Below are positions 57,689 to 64,000 of a stretch of 64,000 bases of DNA, piece after piece. Source of the DNA: Nannochloris sp. 'desiccata'. Lineage: Eukaryota > Chlorophyta > Trebouxiophyceae > Chlorellales > Chlorellaceae. The notes beneath the pieces were generated by a model. The model was not told where the DNA came from and did not search any database. It worked only from the letters and a program-made list of their open reading frames with translations. The position numbers and the translations under genes are program-made. Each line of letters opens with the position of its first letter. The stretch's first letter is position 1. The DNA is taken from assembly GCA_019044685.2 (NCBI GenBank), contig JAGTXX020000015.1, positions 1,426,001 through 1,490,000 on the forward strand. The letters are read 5' to 3'.

Positions 57689-60590
57689 TTATTCACAAGT
57701 AGTCACACTCTTTGCTAAATTGCGAGGTTGATCTACATTATGCCCTCTCAACACCGCCAGATGATACGCCAACAATTGCAACGGAACTGCATTCACAACA
57801 GGCTGCAAACAATCTGGTAATTTCGGGACCCTCACCAAAACCGCATCTTTCCCCGCTGCATGCTCAACCTCGCTATCGCCCTCACAGCACAGCACAACAA
57901 GCCTTGCACCTCTCGCTTTCAACTGTTGTATCACGCTCAGCATTTTCCCATGCATACTATCCAAAGTTGCAACCACAAGGATCGGCATGTGCTCGTCAAC
58001 CAGAGCCAACGGGCCATGCTTCATTTCTCCAGCCAAGATGCCCTCTGAATGCATTAGAGTAACTTCCTTCACTTTAAGAGCAGCTTCCAACGCCGTTGCG
58101 TAGTTATACCCCCTTCCAAAAACCAATAAACTCTGCTCATCTTTTAATCTGGTTGCCAAATCGCGTACTTGCGTGTCCAAACGCAGGGCAGCACGCAAAG
58201 CGCAAGGCAGTTGACCGAGTCCATCGATGATTTCTTCCCGATGTGCCTGCTGGGAGACTCTGTCCGCGCTTAATGCCAACGCCATCATAACCATAACAAC
58301 AATCTGAGAGGTGTATGCTTTGGTAGAGGCAACTCCAATCTCACAACCAGCGTTGATATGGACGCCAGCGTGTGTATTACGAGCAATTGCCGAGCCAACC
58401 GTGTTTGTCAAGCCTACACAAAGAGCCCCTTTTGCCCTTGCATACTCTAGTGCACGTAATGTATCAGCCGTTTCTCCACTTTGACTGACAAAGACACATG
58501 TATCGTCTCTAAAAATCGGGGGAGCGCGGTCTAAAAGGTCAGATGCAAGCTCCATGGCGACAGGAATACCAACGAGGTGCTCGAGTGCTTGACGGGCGGC
58601 AAGGCACGCGTGGAAGGAAGTACCACAGGCAACAAAGATAAGACGACGGCCAGTACGGATGGTCTCAATATGCTCTGCAAGTCCACCAAGTTTGATACGC
58701 TCTTCTTTTGGGGTTGAGGCAGCAGCAGCAGCAACAGCCACGGATGCAGCAGGAGCAGGCGGGACCATTTTTATTTCTGGTGGAGGAGGTAAAGAATAGC
58801 CATTTGGCTTCGTCGGTGTTGTAGCACTAATCCTTATAGTAGCATTAGCAGTAATACCGCCAATTTTATTATTATTTCCAGCTTCATTCAAGGTCCAGGC
58901 TACAGGAGAGCCAGCAGCCGCTGCCACTTCAGCAGCGGGTGCATCCTGTCGAAATCTCACTCGACCTCTCATCGTTTGGAGCACTGTCTCTGGTTGTTCA
59001 AAGATCTCTTTTAGCATAAAATGATCATATCCACCCTTCATGATAGATGAAACTTCCATGTTTAAGGTTTGGAGGGCACGGGGAAGAGGTGCAGAGGCAG
59101 CAGCTGCTGCTGTGGAAGCTAAACCGCTGCCGCCGCCGCCACCATCTCCAAAATTAAAGATTTCATAAGTCCCACGACGCATAACTACTACATCTCCATC
59201 TTCCAACACGACCACACGTTTTGTATGCTCTACAACAGCACTCGCATCGCTGGCTAGAAAGTATTCAACTCCAGGACGACGCTTCGCAGCAGGATTGTCC
59301 CTCGGCCCCACCGCCAGACCATCCCCACCGCCAGCAGCTGCCGGTGATTCTAAATTTCCATTTTCTTTTTGATCCCCACCGTCGTTGACCAAAGCAGGCT
59401 CAGCACCAGTACCGGTACTACTCGTACTAGGTTTCTTTACACCCATTATAAGAGGTGATCCACGTTTGCATGCTACCATTTCACCAGGGTAGTGGGTGGA
59501 TTTAACGAGAAGTGCATACGCGCCTTCAAGTTGGGACATGACGTCCATGACGAGCTGTAGAAAGACAGGAACGGGGGGGGGGGGGGGGGGGGGGGGGGGT
59601 GGAATGAAGGAGGAGTTAGTAATGCTATGTATGTATTTATGTATTAGGGTGGTGGGTTAGTAAGGGAGGCGGCGGGGGGAAGAGAGACGGCTGAGGCGGT
59701 GGTTTGCCTGTGTTTTAATATACAAGTTAGTTTCTTCAAGAACCTTGTTGTTGCGATATACATTACAGAATCAACTTGAATTTTGGGCAAACAATAAACA
59801 AACATGGGCTACTATAGACAAGATAATTAAAATTTAAAGCAACATGAGTACATCTCCTGTATTCAATAATCCCGTCTCTTAGTTAAATCTCTTTTGTCGT
59901 ACCTGGCTAAAAGTCACCGGCTCAGAAAGTGAGTTATAAATCCATTTAAACAGCTTTGGAATCACTTCAGTATCCGTCTCAGACTCAAACGTCTCTCCGT
60001 GGTGCACTAAAAAGTCTTTTAATGCTCTGAAATTGGTAATTATTCCATTATGAACGACTAAAAATTCATGTCCCTCTCCTGCCCCTGACGTGTGTGGGTG
60101 GGCATTCACTACACTAGGAGGACCGTGAGTAGCCCAACGAGTATGCGCAATACCAGCATGAACCTCAAATTCAACATTACCGTCGATTTTCAATTCAGAA
60201 AGGTCATGTTTGACTTGAGTTTCGAGATCTGAAATTTTTCCGCATGCTTTGATGATGAGCGGACGGGAATTGTTCTCTTCGTTTTCTTGTTCTTGTTGTT
60301 TGCTGCTAGGAAGGGTGGTTGTGTCGACGACGAGTGGTACTGGGAAGGTGTCGACAGCGAGACCAGCGGAATCATAGCCACGATATTCGAGTCGGCGCAG
60401 TCCAGTAAGTAAAATATCTATAATGTCGGCGTGTGAATGAGATTGACGGTAGTTGTAAAAACCAAAGATGCCACACACTATGGAGAGGATAACAGGAAAT
60501 GGAAGTTAGTGCTGTGTAAGGTAAGTAACGATTATTCCAATAGATGACCTTGTGCAAGGGAAAAGAAGCGAACGAACAAATAAACTTACT
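57689..60590 (-). CDS. GFAT: Glutamine:fructose-6-phosphate aminotransferase
   Basis: The ATG is split by an intron: A at 60590, then TG at 60477-60476. Exons are 60590, 60477-59903 and 59554-57689, giving 813 residues. MCGIFGF puts the nucleophile Cys at position 2; it becomes N-terminal when Met is removed. The glutaminase domain (1 to about 250) has RRLEYRGYDSAG, HTRWATHG and VVHNGII. Two SIS sugar-isomerase domains follow (FVACGTSFHA, VFVSQSGETADTL, TNTVGSAIAR, VASTKAYTSQ; later HSEGILAGEMKHGPL), and the end is AKSVTTCE. The enzyme makes glucosamine-6-phosphate, the entry to UDP-GlcNAc. The protein is over 100 residues longer than usual because of Gly/Ser and Pro/Ala insertions near 225-275 and 390-470. 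The long second intron contains a poly-G run. Confidence 0.93.
59573..59599. repeat. Run of 27 G in the GFAT intron
   Basis: 27 consecutive G on the plus strand (C in the transcript), 19 bp from the 3' splice site of the GFAT intron. Length is likely to vary or to be misread. Confidence 0.9.
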
Positions 60591-61191
60591 GCTTGCTAAA
60601 TTTGCCAACTTTACAATTTGATTCTGTAATGCAGTGACCGCAACTTAAAAAAGCGATTTAGGAACCTTGAAGGGCATCAAGCAGGTATGTGCTTGCCCTG
60701 ATGGCTACTATAGCAATGGTGAAAGCCCTAAGGTTACCAACAAGCTCTTTGCGAGCGATTTCAGCATCAGGTTTGCGAGGGACGAACATCTTTAACACTA
60801 TAGGCCTCAGATACTATATTTTTATGTTGATTAGAAGTTGAAATGTTGTGCTGATATGTGCTTATACTCGTTGTTAAGACCTTGGTCAAGCATGATGCCG
60901 CATCTCGAGGCAGGTCGAGGCATTGTGTGCTTTGTTCGATTAATAGGGCATAAATATGACAGTCCTGGTTTATTAAAGAAAGTATTAATCTGCATGGACT
61001 GTATCTCCGTGCTTTGGCAAAGAGAGACATCATTATTAACGGCAATTACCATTAAATTTGCTTTTAAATTTTGATCACTTGCCATCGTGATCAAGCTCGT
61101 TTTTCCTGTTTTTTTAATAATCCTACCATTCACTCTGATACTTAAAATTTATTTAGTGCCATCTATACCAGTTTGAAGTCAATTCGTCGAT
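60591..61191. promoter_or_regulatory. Divergent upstream region, GFAT / CTNNBL1
   Basis: 601 bp between divergent starts. No gene seen; it must hold the GFAT leader exon (ending in A at 60590) and the CTNNBL1 promoter. Confidence 0.4.
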
Positions 61192-63126
61192 ATGGACGCA
61201 GTTAATCAGGCCATGAACGATTTTGAAGGCGGTGATGGTGACGCCCCCACTATTGGTCAGAGTTTCATCCCTTTCTCTACCTTCCAAGGACCCAAAGCTG
61301 GATATTATTTTACAAATGGATCCCAAGGTACAGGATACTACCTTGACGAACCTAAAAAGAAAGTTTCTAGCAGCAACAATATGCCTCCAGGCCTTGCAGA
61401 TGAACAACCTCGAAAAGAAAACCACCGCCTTACGGCAGAAGAGCTGCTTGAAGAAGCTGAAGAAGCAGCAGGCGACCTCAACCTCCAGATCGTCGACGCA
61501 AAAGTCCTAAAGAAGCTAGTCTCTACTTTAGAACGCAAATTCAACCAAAACGTGGAACAAAGAACAAAATATTCTTCTGAACCTCAAAAGTTTTTAGAAT
61601 CTGAGATTGAGTTAGATGAAGCGGTGCGTGCTATGACTGCTGTGGCCACATCCCCTGAACTCTACCCAGATCTAGTATCCACGACAGGAGCAGTAGGAAC
61701 CTTTATTTCTTTGCTTCATCATGAAAATGGTGACATCGCGGCCGCGACCATTGAACTTTTATCTGAGCTCACCGACGGTGACGTTGTAGAAGATCAAGAA
61801 GCGGAAGCTGGAGTGTTGGTTGATGCATTATTAGAAGGAGGATTACTGGAAGCATTAGTACAACGACTGCGTAGCTTGAATGAGAGTATAGCTGAAGAAG
61901 CAGCTGCTGTGTACAATGCTTTATCTGTAATTGAAAATGCAGTTGAGCTGAGCGGGGACACTGCAGCAATGGCGGCAGACCACCCTGGCCTCCTGGATTG
62001 GATGCTGAAACGACTCCGCCCAAAAACAGCAGCAGACGGGAATAAGCAATATACAGCGGAAGTGCTTGCGGTAATATTACAATCCGGAGGTGAAACAGCT
62101 AGAAAGAAGTTTGTGACTTTAAACGGCGTTGAACTCATGCTGCGTGCTGTGGCTCCGTACAAAGCACGGGACGCGGAGACTGTTGAAGAAGAAGAATTCA
62201 TTGAAAATGCATTTGATGTTCTGTGTGCTGTATTTATGGAGCCGGGCGCGAAAAAGGCTTTTGTAGAGGCTGACGGGGCTGAGCTGATGGTCTTGATTTT
62301 AAAATCAAGGACATCAGCCAGAGCAGGCGCTTTAAAATGCCTTGACTTTGCAACAACGAGTTTTCCTCCTGCGTGTGATCAATTAGTCGATTTCGGTGGA
62401 TTAGGTACGGTATTTGCCCTTTTTATGGGGAAATTAAAATCTAAAAAAAGCAAAAATGGGAGAAAACAAGATGATACCGTCGTTGCTGAAGAGGAAGAAC
62501 GGTGTATGTCCCTTGTCTGCAATCTTCTCAGTGATGTGACAACTGATGCTCGTAAGGCACGTGTTGCTGCGAAGTTTGCTGAAAACGAATTTGAGAAATG
62601 CGATCGATTAATGGAAATATATTCTCTCTATGAGCAGAGGGTGCACGATGGGGAAGCTCAGTTGACCGCTAGTCTTCAACAACAAGAAGAAGAAGAAATC
62701 GATGAAGATGAGGTATTAATGGCACGATTAGATGCGGGTTTATATACTTTACAACAAGCTGCACTTGTAGCAGCAGAATTGTGGGCTTTGGGGGATGTAG
62801 GAATAAGAAGACGGCTTTTAAATTTATTACATCAACGGGGGAGGACTTTGAGTAGTCTACGAATGGTGCTGCTGGAGAGACGTGCTACGTTATCTGCAGG
62901 GCTTGATGGTGGTAAAGAAGAAGAAATTGGGGGAGAAGAGGGAGAGCAAGGGAAGAGGCAATTTAAAAGAGCGACGGTGTTGCTTCAAGCTTTGGGTCAT
63001 CAAGAAGAAGAAGGTGAAGAGGACGAGGATAAGGTGGCTGCTGAGGAGAAGAAACGCGCTCGCGAAGGTGAGGATGGTGGTGAAGACGAGGCACACCCTA
63101 ATAGCACTCGTCAGAAAGTCCAATAG
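61192..63126 (+). CDS. CTNNBL1: Beta-catenin-like protein 1 (spliceosomal ARM-repeat protein)
   Basis: Intronless, 644 residues. Family landmarks: VLKKLVSTLERKFNQNVEQR, KFLESEIELDEAVRAMTAVA, HENGDIAAATIELLSELTDG, LRSLNESIAEEAAAVYNALS, HPGLLDWMLKRLRPK and MARLDAGLYTLQQAALVAAE. These are degenerate armadillo repeats from about residue 100 to 560. CTNNBL1 is part of the Prp19/CDC5L complex; it binds nuclear localisation signals of splicing proteins. The N-terminal 90 residues are unlike the animal protein. The acidic C-terminal tail ends with an RQKVQ stretch. Length is a little above the usual 560. Confidence 0.95.
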   Translation: MDAVNQAMNDFEGGDGDAPTIGQSFIPFSTFQGPKAGYYFTNGSQGTGYYLDEPKKKVSSSNNMPPGLADEQPRKENHRLTAEELLEEAEEAAGDLNLQIVDAKVLKKLVSTLERKFNQNVEQRTKYSSEPQKFLESEIELDEAVRAMTAVATSPELYPDLVSTTGAVGTFISLLHHENGDIAAATIELLSELTDGDVVEDQEAEAGVLVDALLEGGLLEALVQRLRSLNESIAEEAAAVYNALSVIENAVELSGDTAAMAADHPGLLDWMLKRLRPKTAADGNKQYTAEVLAVILQSGGETARKKFVTLNGVELMLRAVAPYKARDAETVEEEEFIENAFDVLCAVFMEPGAKKAFVEADGAELMVLILKSRTSARAGALKCLDFATTSFPPACDQLVDFGGLGTVFALFMGKLKSKKSKNGRKQDDTVVAEEEERCMSLVCNLLSDVTTDARKARVAAKFAENEFEKCDRLMEIYSLYEQRVHDGEAQLTASLQQQEEEEIDEDEVLMARLDAGLYTLQQAALVAAELWALGDVGIRRRLLNLLHQRGRTLSSLRMVLLERRATLSAGLDGGKEEEIGGEEGEQGKRQFKRATVLLQALGHQEEEGEEDEDKVAAEEKKRAREGEDGGEDEAHPNSTRQKVQ

Positions 63127-63310
63127 TAAAAAAAACCAAACGCGTCGTGTAAAGCTATACAAACAACACGCTCCTGTATGTATTCTCCACCATCACGGCA
63201 ATACAATTTAATTTATTGGAGGACAACTAAACAATTATAATCAAATCAAAACAAAGTAATTCAATCAAATCAAACAAGTAAACAATTTTGATTGCACCCG
63301 AGTTTCCAAA

Positions 63311-64000
63311 TTAAGTTTCCACAATTTTCCTTTCCAATACCAAAGTCACTTCTCCATCTGCCACTAATCCTCTTGTCAATGCCGTCGCCACTGCAGGCCA
63401 TTTTTCATTATCAGCACCATACACCACAATCGCTCTTTCCGGTGTCTGTGCCCCTAAAATAAGAGCACCAGTGCGGTATACAATATTTGTAGCAGTACAT
63501 GCACGTAGAATATCTCCTTTTTGGGGCGCCGTAGCGGCCAAACGAAGATCCAAAGATGCTTTTTTACTCAGCTGGTCTGCATTCCCTCCAGCGACTATTT
63601 CAGCGATTACAGCTCTCCCCATGCGAGTATCCTCTTCGAACACAATCCCCAAAGGACGTGGTAGTTTGACTACAACTAATTGACTCGATTGAGGGAGCAG
63701 TTTATCGAAAAAATAGGTGCGGAATTGGGTTGCGCCGACGGCACCTACCTCAATTCTAATTGCTTCCCCAGCATCGCTATCACCTGATTTTACAGGCCAT
63801 GGGGTGTAGCTCACAGCTCGAAACGCCAGTTCTCCGTATCTGTCACGTATAGGTTCTGTTCCTTCAGGAGCTTCGAAGATAGCGCCGGTGTCTGAGTCTT
63901 CAAAAGAGTTTTCAGAACGAGAACGGCGGGAAATTAATGCTGCTACTGCAGCAAAGGCGAGAACAGGGGTGATAAGCGAGGCAGCGAAAATGGCATCTTT
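63311..64000 (-). CDS. Partial membrane protein with a PDZ-like domain
   Basis: The frame is open from the right window edge to the stop at 63311, so the N-terminus is missing; 229 residues are visible. The visible start is a hydrophobic segment (FAASLITPVLAFAAVAALIS) followed by Arg/Ser, fitting one membrane span. A PDZ-like fold follows at about residues 100-185 (LPRPLGIVFEED, VIAEIVAGGNADQL, KGDILRACTA). This resembles plastid PDZ-like proteins of the ENH1 and ZKT/MET1 type in green plants, so a thylakoid role is possible, but this is only inference from the domain. The ending VLERKIVET is intact. Confidence 0.6.
   Translation of the reverse strand, partial: KDAIFAASLITPVLAFAAVAALISRRSRSENSFEDSDTGAIFEAPEGTEPIRDRYGELAFRAVSYTPWPVKSGDSDAGEAIRIEVGAVGATQFRTYFFDKLLPQSSQLVVVKLPRPLGIVFEEDTRMGRAVIAEIVAGGNADQLSKKASLDLRLAATAPQKGDILRACTATNIVYRTGALILGAQTPERAIVVYGADNEKWPAVATALTRGLVADGEVTLVLERKIVET

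Overview
The window looks like nuclear DNA of a green-lineage unicell, most likely a chlorophyte alga. The plant-side markers are a WNK kinase with plant-type motifs, the thylakoid-lumen protein TL29, plastid NTRC, a plastid-type serine acetyltransferase and a DnaJ-ferredoxin protein of the CDJ3-5 kind. Genes are dense and mostly alternate in orientation. Introns are few, about 60-360 bp, with GT-AG borders. Several first coding exons are tiny, and in two genes an intron sits in or directly after the start codon. The exact species cannot be read from the sequence.

Layout. 0.5-4.0 kb: WNK kinase. 4.3-16.3 kb: a repeat-rich accessory block with an intact divergent pair of genes I do not recognise (a 987-residue protein on the minus strand and a protein of at least 467 residues on the plus strand), direct repeats outside both 3' ends, several rearranged and broken copies of the 987-residue gene, a 401-bp-arm inverted repeat, a foldback element and a lone sulfotransferase gene. 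16.3-17.8 kb: no gene seen, small palindromes. 17.8-31 kb: conserved genes (PDE12-YrdC fusion, TL29, DIM1, Myb-like/MT-A70 protein, DNAJC8, TPR protein, ankyrin protein, Erv/ALR oxidase). 31.05-37.2 kb: a giant near-perfect palindrome with about 2.85-kb arms and a 311-bp spacer, carrying two divergent copies of one five-exon gene of unknown function; the left copy has a one-base frameshift. 37.2-64 kb: conserved genes again (RPT5, DeSI-type peptidase, FANCD2, DnaJ-ferredoxin, MFS transporter, NTRC, IWR1, KRI1, serine acetyltransferase, GFAT, CTNNBL1 and a partial PDZ-like membrane protein).

The conserved genes are housekeeping: ribosome biogenesis (DIM1, KRI1), splicing (DNAJC8, CTNNBL1), Pol II import (IWR1), proteolysis (RPT5), DNA repair (FANCD2), plastid redox (NTRC, TL29, CDJ-like), cysteine and hexosamine synthesis. 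They do not form one pathway. The most unusual parts are the giant palindrome with its nested 90-bp hairpins at the gene 3' ends, the repeat-flanked divergent cassette with its decayed relatives, the PDE12-YrdC fusion, and a Myb-like protein fused to an MT-A70 domain whose catalytic motif is degraded.
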